Assembly: GCA_031552195.1 (NCBI GenBank)
Contig: JAVBMT010000020.1
Location: 1-64,000 of the forward strand
DNA from: JAVBMP01 sp031552195
GTDB lineage: Bacteria > Desulfobacterota > Desulfovibrionia > Desulfovibrionales > Desulfovibrionaceae
DNA: 64,000 nt
Direction of reading: 5' to 3'
A program made the translations under genes and the position numbers. The notes beneath the pieces were generated by a model. It did no database searches, had not been told where the DNA came from, and saw only the letters and a list, made by a program, of their open reading frames with translations. Shown in pieces: positions 50,027 to 59,045 of the stretch. The first letter of the stretch is position 1. The number at the start of each line of letters is the position of its first letter.

Positions 50027-51245
50027 TTTTCTCCCCCAGGGCGCGGCGCAGCCCGGGGCTGAGTTCAAGCTGGCCGCCCGCCGGAAGAAGCCAGTCCGCG
50101 AGAACGGGCTGATAGCCCAGCTTGGTGATGGCGGCGCACATTTCGTCCACCGAGCGCGGGTCGGAAATATCGAATTGCGGGGTGTCTTCGCCGCCGGATT
50201 CTTGCCCGTGCCCGCCCACAGCCGTGCAAACCCCGGCGGAAACCCGCGTTACGCCCAAAGGGATGAGATTGTCGCGCAGGGCCGCGTTTTCGCGCGTGGA
50301 AAGGGTTATGCCTATTTGGGGCAGGAAGCAGCGCAGGGCCAGCATGGCCTGAACCAGAGCGGCTTCACTGACCGGGAGCGGGGTGAAGGGAAGCTCGCCG
50401 CCCTCGGCGTGGCTGTTCATGCGCGGCAGCGAAACGCTTATTTCCGCCTCCGGGTAGCGGCGGCTCAGCCAGCGGGCGTGCATGCCGGTGTAGAATATAT
50501 CTTCGCGCCAGTTCGCCAGCCCGAGCAGGGCCCCCAGGTTGACCGCGCGCAAACCGCCTTCCAGCGCCCGCTGCGGGGCGTCCAGCCGCCAGGCGAAGTC
50601 ACGTTTTGGCCCGCCGGGGTGCAGCTCCGCATAAAGGCGCGGGTCGTACGTTTCCTGGAACATGGTCATGCTGTCGGCCCCGGCCTGGGCGAAGCGGGCG
50701 TAATCGCCGGCGGCGTAGGCCGGAACCTCTATGCCGACGGAAGGGAAAAGCCCGGAAATGACGCTGATGCAGTCGCTGAGGTAATCCGCGCCGGTAATGC
50801 GGGGCGCGTCGCCGGTAAGGAGCAGGATTTTTCGCAGGCCGGTGGCGGCTATGGCCTCGCCCTCGGCGCGCACTTCCGTCAGGCTGAGTTTGCGGCGCAT
50901 GATGTCGCGGCGGGTGCTGAAACCGCAATAAACGCAGCGGTTGGTGCAGAAGTTGGCCAGGTAAAGCGGAGTGAAAAGCTGTACCGTCCGCCCGAAATTG
51001 CGCAGGGTTTCAGCCTGGCCGCGCCGGGCCATGGCTTCGAGCAGCCCTTCCGCCGCGGGGGAAAGCAGGGCGGCAAATTCGCGCGGGGTGACGAAGCCGG
51101 AGTTGTCAGCGGAGATAATCGCTGAAACATGGGCCGGGTCGAAAGAATTTCCGCCGCGTCTCCAGGCTTCGGCCTTTTCCCTCAGTTCGCGCAACCGAGG
51201 GTAAAAACCGTCCGGATAGGGGGTGTAAGGATTATGGTTTTTCAT
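50019..51245 (-). CDS. thiH: 2-iminoacetate synthase ThiH
   Basis: Radical SAM tyrosine lyase that makes dehydroglycine for the thiazole ring in anaerobes. The 408-residue protein has the cluster motif CTNRCVYC (about residue 100, CxxxCxxC), LLLTGDAPR and the downstream Biotin/thiamin-synthase-associated domain with LSTRENAALRDNLIPLGVT. It lies between thiG and thiF. The choice of ThiH over the oxygen-dependent ThiO fits an anaerobic host. Confidence 0.96.
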   Translation of the reverse strand: MKNHNPYTPYPDGFYPRLRELREKAEAWRRGGNSFDPAHVSAIISADNSGFVTPREFAALLSPAAEGLLEAMARRGQAETLRNFGRTVQLFTPLYLANFCTNRCVYCGFSTRRDIMRRKLSLTEVRAEGEAIAATGLRKILLLTGDAPRITGADYLSDCISVISGLFPSVGIEVPAYAAGDYARFAQAGADSMTMFQETYDPRLYAELHPGGPKRDFAWRLDAPQRALEGGLRAVNLGALLGLANWREDIFYTGMHARWLSRRYPEAEISVSLPRMNSHAEGGELPFTPLPVSEAALVQAMLALRCFLPQIGITLSTRENAALRDNLIPLGVTRVSAGVCTAVGGHGQESGGEDTPQFDISDPRSVDEMCAAITKLGYQPVLADWLLPAGGQLELSPGLRRALGEKNA

Positions 51246-51321
51246 TTCCGGCGTCCGTATTCTGGGTCGCGTCCGCCCGGCCTCCGCCTTTTCCGGCTTC
51301 GTTCCGGGCCTTCCGCAAGTT

Positions 51322-52140
51322 TTATTTGCCTAAGAAACCGGTCAATGAGTGACCTTCTTCCGGCGAGGAGGCGGCGGAACCGTCAGCCAGCACTCGGCCC
51401 GGCCCGGCCAGAAAAGCGGCGCGCCCGGCCCGCACGGCCTCGCCGAAGGCGCGGGCCATCAGGGGCGGGTTGGCGGCCGTGGCGATGGCGGTGTTGACCA
51501 GACAGGCGGCCGCGCCCATCTCCATGGCTTCGCAAGCTTGCGAGGGGCGGCCTATTCCGGCGTCGACGATAACGGGCAGGGGAATTTCCTCTATAAGGAT
51601 GCGGATCATCTCTTTGGTGGCCAGCCCCCTGTTGCTGCCTATGGGCGCGCCGAGCGGCATTACGGCGGCGGCCCCGGCGTTTTGCAGGTCGCGCGCGACG
51701 TAAAGGTCGGGGTTCATGTAGGGGAGGACGACGAAACCTTCTTTAGCCAGAATTTCCGTGGCCTTGGCCGTGGCGTAACCGTCCGGCAGCAGATTGCGCG
51801 CGTCGGAAATGATTTCGATTTTAACCCAGTCTCCAACTCCGGCGGCACGGGCCAGCCGGGCCAGGCGCACGGCTTCTTCCGCGCTGCGCGCGCCGGAGGT
51901 GTTGGGCAAAAGGCGCATATGAGGCGGAATGTGGCCCATGACGCCTTGCCCGGCGGCGCTCATGTCCACCCGGCGCAGGGCGACGGTGATGACCTCGGCC
52001 CCCGAGGCTTCGGCCACCAGGGGAATAAGCGAATCCGCCCCGTATTTGCCCGTTCCTATGAACAGGCGGCTTTCAAGGGCGCTTCCGCCCAGCGTCAGGG
52101 CGTCCGCCGCGATTTCCCGGGCCGCGTTAGGTTCGTTCAT
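51322..52140 (-). CDS. thiG: Thiazole synthase ThiG
   Basis: Forms the thiazole phosphate from DXP, dehydroglycine and ThiS thiocarboxylate. The 272-residue TIM barrel shows SRLFIGTGKYG near the N-terminus, VKIEIISDARNLLPD with the catalytic lysine, VMPLGAPIGSNRG and VDAGIGRPSQACEAMEMGA (spanning about 51511-51568). It is two bases after thiS. DXP, one substrate, is shared with the dxr product pathway elsewhere in the window. Confidence 0.97.
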   Translation of the reverse strand: MNEPNAAREIAADALTLGGSALESRLFIGTGKYGADSLIPLVAEASGAEVITVALRRVDMSAAGQGVMGHIPPHMRLLPNTSGARSAEEAVRLARLARAAGVGDWVKIEIISDARNLLPDGYATAKATEILAKEGFVVLPYMNPDLYVARDLQNAGAAAVMPLGAPIGSNRGLATKEMIRILIEEIPLPVIVDAGIGRPSQACEAMEMGAAACLVNTAIATAANPPLMARAFGEAVRAGRAAFLAGPGRVLADGSAASSPEEGHSLTGFLGK

Positions 52141-52142
52141 AT

Positions 52143-52349
52143 TCAGCCTCCGCCTACAAAGTGTATGATTTCAAGGCAATCAGCCTCTTGCAGCCGGGTT
52201 GAGGCGAATTCTTCCGGCCTGAGAATAACGCCGTTGCGCTCGACCACCACAGTTTCCGGGTTCAGGCCCAGGCCTCGGAGATACTCCGTCAGAACGAGGG
52301 CGGAACCAATGCTTTCCCGTTTGCCGTTGACCGTAATGTTTGTTTCCAT
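52143..52349 (-). CDS. thiS: Sulfur carrier protein ThiS
   Basis: A 68-residue ubiquitin-like sulfur carrier. It starts METNITVNGKRE and ends in VGGG, the C-terminal glycine being the site of adenylation by ThiF and thiocarboxylation. VVVERNGVILRPEEFA is the typical central segment. It is the first gene behind the TPP riboswitch and its terminator. Confidence 0.95.
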   Translation of the reverse strand: METNITVNGKRESIGSALVLTEYLRGLGLNPETVVVERNGVILRPEEFASTRLQEADCLEIIHFVGGG

Positions 52350-52396
52350 GCCCGTTAAGGTCCGTTTGCTTGAAGGGTTGCTTTGCGAAAATAAAC

Positions 52397-52421
52397 AGGC
52401 GGCCCCTGGAAGAAGCCGCCT
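52397..52421 (-). terminator. Expression-platform terminator of the TPP riboswitch
   Basis: On the minus strand AGGCGGC (52421-52415) pairs with GCCGCCT (52403-52397), followed by GTTTATTTT. It lies between the aptamer and thiS, so thiamine pyrophosphate binding should cause premature termination. Confidence 0.7.
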
Positions 52422-52432
52422 TTGCCGGAGAA

Positions 52433-52528
52433 ACAGCTTTCCTACGGCAGTTGGGCCCGGGGGCTTGCCTGCATCAGGTTCGAGGGGTCTGGCGCGCCGC
52501 CACTCTCAGCCCTTGGCGGGCTCCCCCA
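52433..52528 (-). ncRNA. TPP riboswitch (THI element) aptamer
   Basis: Minus-strand leader of the thi operon with the conserved core of the thiamine pyrophosphate aptamer. The visible parts are GGGCTGAGAG in the pyrimidine-binding arm, GAACCTGATGCAGG at the three-way junction and GCCGTAGGAAAGC at the 3' side. It sits between a good promoter and an intrinsic terminator. Confidence 0.92.
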
Positions 52529-52541
52529 GCTTTATCTGGAA

Positions 52542-52569
52542 AATATAAACTTTTGCCAGGCAACGTCAA
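52542..52569 (-). promoter_or_regulatory. thi operon promoter
   Basis: On the minus strand: TTGACG (52569-52564), a 16-bp spacer and TATATT (52547-52542). The predicted start falls a few bases before the TPP aptamer. Confidence 0.65.
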
Positions 52570-52601
52570 GTGCGCAACGGGTCTTTCACCTTCCGGCGGA
52601 G

Positions 52602-54881
52602 TCATTCTCCGGCGCGCAGGCGCTGGGCCAGCCAGGTGTACCGTTTGCGGGTGCTGTTGTTTTTTACGGCCATATTCATGGCTTTTATGGAACCGACAAC
52701 GACAACCAGCTTTTTACCGCGCGTTACGCCGGTGTAAAGCAGGTTGCGCTGCAACAGGACATAGTGCTGGGTAAGAATGGGCATGACCACGGCCGGATAT
52801 TCCGACCCCTGCGATTTATGGATGGAAATGGCGTAAGCCGGGATTATTTCATCCAGTTCGTCCTGCGCGTAGATGATGTTGCGGTCTTCATAACGCACCG
52901 TCACTTCCTTGTCTTCAGCGTCCACATGGCAGATGCGGCCTATGTCGCCGTTAAAGACGTCTTTGTCGTAGTTGTTGCGTATCTGCATCACTTTGTCGTC
53001 AAGTCTGAACTGGCGGTCTCCCCTTACCAGGCGTTTTTCCTGCCGGTTAAGCGCGGCCTGCAGCTTGGCGTTCAGGGCGGTCGCCCCCGCCGCCCCCTTG
53101 TGCATGGGCGTGAGCACCTGGACGTCGTTGACAGGGTCAAGCCTGAAACGGCGGGGAATGTGGCTGGTGACCAGTTCGGCGATAAGGTCGGCGGCTTTTT
53201 CCGGGTCTTCCTGCCGGATGAAGTAAAAATCGGAAAGCTCTCCGTCCAGCGGGCGCAACTGGGGCATAAGCCCCTGGTTGATGCTGTGGGCGTTTGTGAC
53301 GATGGCGCTTTCGGCGGCCTGGCGGAAAATTTCCGTCAGCTCCACCACCGGAACCACGCCGGAAGAGATGATGTCGCGCAGCACGTTCCCCGGACCGACC
53401 GAGGGCAGCTGGTTCACGTCGCCCACGAATACCACCGTGGCCCCCAGCGGAACGGCTTTGAGCAGGTGGTACATCAGCATGTTGTCCAGCATCGAGGCTT
53501 CGTCTATGACCAGCAGGCCGCAGGCCAAGGGGTTGTCTTCGTTGCGGGCGAAACCGTTTTCTCCGGGGCTGAACTCCAGAAGGCGGTGGATGGTTTTGGC
53601 TTCCATGCCGCTGGTTTCCGCCATGCGCTTGGCGGCCCGGCCCGTGGGCGCGGCCAGCAGGATGCGGCCTTTGCGGGCCTGGAAAACCCTGATGATGGTA
53701 TTTATAATCGTGGTTTTGCCTGTGCCCGGCCCGCCGGTGATCACCAGCACCTTGCTGGTGATGGCGGCGCGCACGGCTTCAACCTGCCCTTCAGCCAGCT
53801 CCAGGGCCGATTTCGCCAGCCCGGCCTCGAGGTCTTGCTCCGGGTTTGGGAAAAGCACGGACTTGGGGGAACGCAAAATGCGCTGAAGATAATGGGAAAT
53901 TCCGCTTTCGCAATGGTGGTGCAGGGCGAGATAAACCGCCCGGCTGTCCGCGCCGGGGCCGTCTTCACATTCAAAGGGCAGCAAGGGCAGTTGCGGTTTC
54001 AGCATCTGCCCTGCGGCCAGGTCTTCGATAACCAGCCTTTCCTGGTCTCTTAACTGGAAAACGGCCTGCTCGGCCAGAGCGGGCTCAACCTGGAAATTTT
54101 CCGCCGCAAGGGCCACCAGTTCAGTCAGAGGGTAATAGATATGCCCGTCGTCGTTGGTCTGGCGCAGGGCGTAAAGCACGGCCGCCTCGGCCCTCAGGGG
54201 GCTGTCTCTGTCTATTCCCAGCTTCATGGCCAGGGCGTCGGCCGTGGCGAAGCCTATGCCGTGAATGTCCATGGCCAGGCGGTAGGGGTTGTCGCGCACC
54301 ACTTCCAGCGAATAAGGTCCGTAATGCTTGAAAATGCGCACCGCGTAAGATGTGGAAATATCGTGCGGCTGCAAAAACATGATGAGGTCGCGGATGCTCT
54401 TGTGCTCCGCCCAGCTGCGCCTGACGCTTTCAAGGGTTTTCGCGGAAAGGCCTTTTACTTCGGCCAGCAGGTCCGGTTTATTGTCCAGCACGTCAAAGGT
54501 GGCGTCTCCGAACATTTCCACGATGCGGGCCGCCGTTTTGGGGCCGACGCCTTTGATCAGGCCGGAAGAGAGGTAGGCGCGGATGCCTTCGCTGGTGGCC
54601 GGAAGCAGGCATTCGTAAGCGCTGAATTGCAGTTGGCGGCCGAAACGGGGGTGTTCCGTCCATTGCCCGGTCAGGCGCAGCCCGCTGCCAGGCTGGGGCG
54701 GCAGCATGTGCCCCACGGCCGACAAAAGTTCGGATTTTCCGCGCGGCTTGAGACGCAGCACCGTGTAGCCGTTGCTTTCATTATGAAAAAGAATTTTTTC
54801 CAGCACCCCTTCAACTTCAACCGGGGGGGCGAAGCCCGGCAGGGGCAGGTCGGAGGGCTGTTTTCTGGCGGGCATGGTCAC
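52602..54881 (-). CDS. recD2: RecD2-type ATP-dependent DNA helicase
   Basis: A 759-residue SF1B 5'-3' helicase of the RecD-like family found without RecBC partners, acting in repair and recombination. The N-terminal OB and helix-hairpin-helix regions (about 20-200, with LIKGVGPKTAARIVEMFGD) precede the motor. Walker A is GGPGTGKTT (about 379), the Walker B region is LLVIDEASMLDN, and the C-terminal helicase motif is AYAISIHKSQGSEYPAVV. It starts at a GTG that overlaps the stop of the TPR gene, so they are coupled. Confidence 0.93.
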   Translation of the reverse strand: MTMPARKQPSDLPLPGFAPPVEVEGVLEKILFHNESNGYTVLRLKPRGKSELLSAVGHMLPPQPGSGLRLTGQWTEHPRFGRQLQFSAYECLLPATSEGIRAYLSSGLIKGVGPKTAARIVEMFGDATFDVLDNKPDLLAEVKGLSAKTLESVRRSWAEHKSIRDLIMFLQPHDISTSYAVRIFKHYGPYSLEVVRDNPYRLAMDIHGIGFATADALAMKLGIDRDSPLRAEAAVLYALRQTNDDGHIYYPLTELVALAAENFQVEPALAEQAVFQLRDQERLVIEDLAAGQMLKPQLPLLPFECEDGPGADSRAVYLALHHHCESGISHYLQRILRSPKSVLFPNPEQDLEAGLAKSALELAEGQVEAVRAAITSKVLVITGGPGTGKTTIINTIIRVFQARKGRILLAAPTGRAAKRMAETSGMEAKTIHRLLEFSPGENGFARNEDNPLACGLLVIDEASMLDNMLMYHLLKAVPLGATVVFVGDVNQLPSVGPGNVLRDIISSGVVPVVELTEIFRQAAESAIVTNAHSINQGLMPQLRPLDGELSDFYFIRQEDPEKAADLIAELVTSHIPRRFRLDPVNDVQVLTPMHKGAAGATALNAKLQAALNRQEKRLVRGDRQFRLDDKVMQIRNNYDKDVFNGDIGRICHVDAEDKEVTVRYEDRNIIYAQDELDEIIPAYAISIHKSQGSEYPAVVMPILTQHYVLLQRNLLYTGVTRGKKLVVVVGSIKAMNMAVKNNSTRKRYTWLAQRLRAGE

Positions 54882-55675
54882 ATTTTCTTTTTGGCGTAAA
54901 TAACGAGCTTGGCGGCTTCCGTGAAGGAACTGTCAAGTTCAACGGCCTTTTCCGCCGCGCTGACCGCTTCAGGCCATTTTTGCCAGTCGAGATAAAGGCG
55001 GCCCTGGTTGAAGTAGATGTTGGGGTCTTTATCATCCAGCCCGAGGGCTTTTTCAAAGGCCACTTCGGCGTTTTTGAACTGCTTGAGGCGCCTGAAGGCG
55101 ATGCCCAGGTAATTGCAGGCCGCCGCGCTGTAGCCGTTGCCTTCCGTAACCAGCTTGAGCAGCACCACGGCGTCTTCCAGGTGCCCGGCCTGCATATAGC
55201 GCAGGGCTATGTTGATGCGCAGGTCTTTATCCAGCAGTTTTTCTTTGAGAAGAAGGCCGAAATGCTTGCGGGCGTTGTCGATGTCGTCGGCGTCAAGGGC
55301 GGCCTGCCCTTCCTCCAGAAGATTCTGCCAGCGCGCCTCGTGGTCTTCCGCAATGTCTCCGGCGTCGCCCACCGTGCTTTCGCGCAGGGTTTCCAGCAAG
55401 TCGTCCAGCAGCGGCAGCAGGTCTTTTTCCTCGCCGGGCACGTATTCTATCTTGATCGGAAAAAGCTGGATCAAATCACGGTTGTTTCCCAGGTGGGAAA
55501 TTCCGTCTTGCACCATCTGCACCATTTCAGCGCGTTCGGCCTTCATAAGCTGCGACTGCAGCATGGCGGCCACGCCGTCGCGCAGGCCCTGGGCCGCTGA
55601 CAGAAGGTTGCCCTGCTTGAGGTGGGTGTTTATGCCGGTCAGGGCGCGCCTGGCGTCAACCAGAGATATGGCCAT
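54878..55675 (-). CDS. TPR-repeat protein
   Basis: A 265-residue cytoplasmic protein. The first 130 residues are helical and acidic. From about residue 130 to the end there are three or four tetratricopeptide-like repeats (for example ALDADDIDNARKHFGLLLKE and NYLGIAFRRLKQFKNAEVAF), indicating a protein-binding scaffold. The ATG at 55675 with TTGGAG upstream is preferred over one 19 codons earlier. It is coupled to recD2 by a GTGA overlap. No specific partner is apparent. Confidence 0.75.
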   Translation of the reverse strand: MAISLVDARRALTGINTHLKQGNLLSAAQGLRDGVAAMLQSQLMKAERAEMVQMVQDGISHLGNNRDLIQLFPIKIEYVPGEEKDLLPLLDDLLETLRESTVGDAGDIAEDHEARWQNLLEEGQAALDADDIDNARKHFGLLLKEKLLDKDLRINIALRYMQAGHLEDAVVLLKLVTEGNGYSAAACNYLGIAFRRLKQFKNAEVAFEKALGLDDKDPNIYFNQGRLYLDWQKWPEAVSAAEKAVELDSSFTEAAKLVIYAKKKM

Positions 55676-55772
55676 AATTCCGCTCCAATGCAGTATGCCT
55701 GGTCTTTTTAACCCGCCGTTCTCCGGCGGCAAAAATTAAATAACAACAATAGCGGCAAAGGCGCAAGGTTCT

Positions 55773-56537
55773 TTACAGCGGGTTCGCCAGCAAGAGTTCG
55801 GCCGCGGCCGCCAGGTCTTCCGGCTTATCCACCCCGTGGCAGAGGCCGCTGGTCAGAACGACCTGGATGGGAATACCGTTTTCAAGAAAACGCAATTGCT
55901 CAAGTTTTTCAATTTGCTCCAGCTCGGAGGGTTCAAAACGCACAAAAGCTTCCAGGGCGGACATGGTAAAGGCGTAAAGCCCTATGTGCAGCAATGGTTC
56001 AGCCCCGGTTCCTTCCCGGTCGAAAGGAATGGCGGAACGGGAAAAGTAAAGGGCCTGCCCGTTTTTTTTCAGCACCGTTTTTACCCGGTCGGGCGAAGCG
56101 GCCTCCGCCGGGCTTATTTTTCTGGCCAGGGTGGCGACAAGCCGTTCAGGCGGCGAGGGCGCATGGAAAGGTTCGACCAGGGCGCCCAGCATGGCCGGGT
56201 CAAGGGCCGGCTCGTCGCCCTGCACGTTAACCACCACCGCTTCGGGGGGCAGGCCGAGCTTCCGCGCGGCCTCATAAACCCGGTCCGTTCCGCTCTGGTG
56301 GCTATCGGCGGTCATGACGGCCGGAACGCCCAGTTTTCGGGCCTCGCTGAGAATGCGTTCGTCATCCGTGGCCAGGGTGACCGACTTCAAGGCCGGGCAC
56401 AGCGACGCCCTGCGCCAGACATGCCAGAACATTGGCTTTCCCAATATCTGGGCCAGGGGTTTGCCGGGAAAACGGCTTGAAGCGTAGCGGGCCGGGATTA
56501 TTCCGTGGCATTCCGGGCCCCGGTCATTCCGCCGCAT
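55773..56537 (-). CDS. kdsB: 3-deoxy-manno-octulosonate cytidylyltransferase
   Basis: Activates Kdo with CTP for lipid A-core assembly, which marks a Gram-negative envelope. The 254-residue enzyme has GIIPARYASSRFPGKPLA at the N-terminus, TADSHQSGTDRVYEA, VVNVQGDEPALDP and ALYFSRSAIPFDR. The ATG at 56537 overlaps the topA stop by 14 bases. Longer in-frame extensions only read the topA zinc fingers in another frame. Confidence 0.96.
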   Translation of the reverse strand: MRRNDRGPECHGIIPARYASSRFPGKPLAQILGKPMFWHVWRRASLCPALKSVTLATDDERILSEARKLGVPAVMTADSHQSGTDRVYEAARKLGLPPEAVVVNVQGDEPALDPAMLGALVEPFHAPSPPERLVATLARKISPAEAASPDRVKTVLKKNGQALYFSRSAIPFDREGTGAEPLLHIGLYAFTMSALEAFVRFEPSELEQIEKLEQLRFLENGIPIQVVLTSGLCHGVDKPEDLAAAAELLLANPL

Positions 56538-58761
56538 CTTCTTCCTTTTTATATTTGCAGGCCTTGTTCGGGCAGCAGATATACGTTTTTCCGCGCAGGG
56601 TCTTGCGTTCGAGAATGTTTCCGCCGCATTCCGGGCAGCTTCCCTGCATCGGCCAGTTCCAGAGGGCCATGTCGCATTGCGGGTATTGGTCGCAGGAATA
56701 GAAAATCTTGCCGCGGCGCGAGCTTTTTTCCACCAGCATGCCCTTGCCGCATTTGGGGCAGGGCACGCCGGTCGAGAAAGGACGGGCGTTCTTGCATTTG
56801 GGGTAGGCGCTGCAAGAAATGAAGCGGCTGCCGGTGCGGGCGCTTTTGAGCACCATGTTCTTGCCGCAGATTTCGCAGGTTCCCATAACCTGCTCCTCAG
56901 CTTTTTCCTTGGCCACGGCAAGCACGTTGCCTTGCTCGTCGCGGGTGAAATTGCTGGTGTAAGAGCATTCCGGGTAGCCCGAGCAGGCCAGGAACTGTCC
57001 GGCCTTGCCGAACTTGATCATAAGTGGCTTGCCGCATTCCGGGCAGTTTATTCCGGCCTCTACCCCGGCCTTTACGGTTTTCATGGCTTTGGCGGCCTGT
57101 TCCAGCGCCGGGTTGAAGTCTTTGCTGAAACCGCGCAGGAGGTCAACCCAGTTTTCCTTTCCTTCCGCCACCTTGTCCAGCAGTTCTTCCATCTGGGCGG
57201 TGAAGCCCAGGTCCATAAGCTTGGCGAAGTGTTCGCGCAGGATTTCGCAAACCACGGAGCCAAGATCGGTCGGCACGAAGTGTTTGTCCTGCATTTCCAC
57301 ATATTCGCGGTCCTGCAGGGTGGAGATGATGGCGGCGTAAGTCGAGGGGCGGCCTATGCCTTTCTCTTCAAGTTCTTTGACCAGCGCGGCTTCGCTGTAG
57401 CGCGGCGGCGGCTGGGTGAATTTCTGTTCCTTTTCCAGTTTGTCGCGGGTCAGGGCCTGCCCCTTGGCCAAAGGCGGCAGATCGACCGCGTCTTCGCTTT
57501 TCTGCGGGGTCAGGGCCAGAAAGCCTGGAAAGATGATCTTTTCCCCTTTGGCCCGCCACAGGGTTCCGGCGCATTCGATGTCGACCGTGCAGTCTTCAAT
57601 CTGGGCCGCCGCCATCTGCGAGGCCAGAAAGCGGTTCCAGATCAGCTTGTAGACGTTATACTGCTCGGGGCTCAGCGAAGGCTTGACGGAATCCGGCGTA
57701 ACGCTCACGTCAACCGGACGTATGGCTTCGTGCGCGTCCTGCGCGCTTCCCTTGGATTTGAACGCCCTGGGCTTGGGCGGGTAATATTCCTTGCCCCAGG
57801 TGGCGGTGATATATTCGCGGGCCGCGTCGCGCGCGTCGTCCGAAATGCGCACCGAATCCGTGCGCATGTAGGTTATGAGGGCCTGCACGCCGCCTTCGCC
57901 GAGGTCTATGCCTTCATAAAGCTTTTGCGCCACGGTCATGGTGCGCTTGGCGGTGTAGCCGAGGCGCTGGTTGGCCGCCTGTTGCAGGGAAGACGTGGTG
58001 AAGGGGGGAACCGGGCCGCGTTCTTTGGCCTTGACTTCAATGGAGGCGACCGTAAAGGGCTGATCTTTCAGGCGTTCTTCAAGCGCCATGGCGCTTTTTT
58101 CGTTTTTCAGGGCCGGTTTCTTGCCGTCCACCTTGAGCAGGTCGGCCCGGAACACCGGCGGTTTGTCGGCCTTGAGGAAAAGTTTGAACAGCCAGTATTC
58201 CTCTGGCTTAAAGGCCCGGCGTTCGACCTCGCGCTCCACAATGATGCGCAGGGCCACAGACTGCACCCTTCCGGCGGAAATGCCGCGTTTTACCTTGTTC
58301 CAGAGCAGGGGAGAAATTTTATAGCCCACCAGCCTGTCCAGAACCCGGCGGGCCTGCTGCGCGTCGAAAAGGTCGCGGTTCAGCTCTTTGGGGTGGGCCA
58401 GGGCTTCGCGCACGGCCTTGGCCGTGATTTCGTTGAACATGATGCGCTTGACGTTGGTATTTTCCTCTTTGATCAGCTCCGCAACATGCCAGGCAATGGC
58501 CTCTCCCTCGCGGTCGGGGTCTGGGGCCAGGTAAACAGTTCCGGCCTTGGCGGCCGCGCTTTGCAGCTCGGCCACCACTTTGCCCTTGCCTTCAATGACC
58601 TGATACTGGGGCATATAGGTGGTTTCATCCACCCCCAGGGTCTTTGAGGGCAAATCGCGCACATGGCCGACGCTGGCCTGCACCATATAATTGGGGCCAA
58701 GGAACTTGCGTATGGTTTTTACCTTGGCCGGAGATTCCACTATAATCAGATCTTTTGGCAT
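56524..58761 (-). CDS. topA: DNA topoisomerase I
   Basis: Type IA topoisomerase that relaxes negative supercoils. The Toprim domain starts MPKDLIIVESPAKVKTI and contains LAPDPDREGEAIAWH. The catalytic tyrosine lies in LITYMRTDSVRIS. Four C-terminal zinc fingers follow (about residues 590-740), each of the form CPxCGxxM...C..YPxC or close to it, the last ending in CKYKKEEDAAE. With four fingers it is 745 residues. The ATG at 58761 is preferred over a start 33 codons upstream because it fits the family N-terminus. kdsB is coupled downstream. Confidence 0.97.
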   Translation of the reverse strand: MPKDLIIVESPAKVKTIRKFLGPNYMVQASVGHVRDLPSKTLGVDETTYMPQYQVIEGKGKVVAELQSAAAKAGTVYLAPDPDREGEAIAWHVAELIKEENTNVKRIMFNEITAKAVREALAHPKELNRDLFDAQQARRVLDRLVGYKISPLLWNKVKRGISAGRVQSVALRIIVEREVERRAFKPEEYWLFKLFLKADKPPVFRADLLKVDGKKPALKNEKSAMALEERLKDQPFTVASIEVKAKERGPVPPFTTSSLQQAANQRLGYTAKRTMTVAQKLYEGIDLGEGGVQALITYMRTDSVRISDDARDAAREYITATWGKEYYPPKPRAFKSKGSAQDAHEAIRPVDVSVTPDSVKPSLSPEQYNVYKLIWNRFLASQMAAAQIEDCTVDIECAGTLWRAKGEKIIFPGFLALTPQKSEDAVDLPPLAKGQALTRDKLEKEQKFTQPPPRYSEAALVKELEEKGIGRPSTYAAIISTLQDREYVEMQDKHFVPTDLGSVVCEILREHFAKLMDLGFTAQMEELLDKVAEGKENWVDLLRGFSKDFNPALEQAAKAMKTVKAGVEAGINCPECGKPLMIKFGKAGQFLACSGYPECSYTSNFTRDEQGNVLAVAKEKAEEQVMGTCEICGKNMVLKSARTGSRFISCSAYPKCKNARPFSTGVPCPKCGKGMLVEKSSRRGKIFYSCDQYPQCDMALWNWPMQGSCPECGGNILERKTLRGKTYICCPNKACKYKKEEDAAE

Positions 58762-59045
58762 GAACACACCCTGATGGTAAAATGCGCCGGGCGAAAGCGC
58801 AAAGATTTCGCGCTGGCGGAACGAACGGCGAAACAATACCTGATTAAGGAAGGAGGTCAAGCCCCTGTTCCGTAAAGGATCTTTTTATGCCCGCCCCTGT
58901 TTTTTTATTCCTCTCGCCTTTTCTTCACACTTCCTGTACGATATGATCAATTAAATTCCGTCCGTGGGGGAACCTTTCCCTTGCGGCGGCGTTGTTGCCT
59001 TTTAAAGGATCAGCGCGTAAATTTATAACCCAGGCGGGAAACACC

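Noticed and set aside
56538..56921. N-terminal extension of kdsB by about 130 codons
   Set aside because: The extension reads the topA zinc-finger region in another frame. The ATG at 56537 gives the normal KdsB length.
56677..58647. Open frame of about 650 codons opposite topA
   Set aside because: It lies fully within topA on the other strand with unusual composition and no domain. topA is unambiguous.
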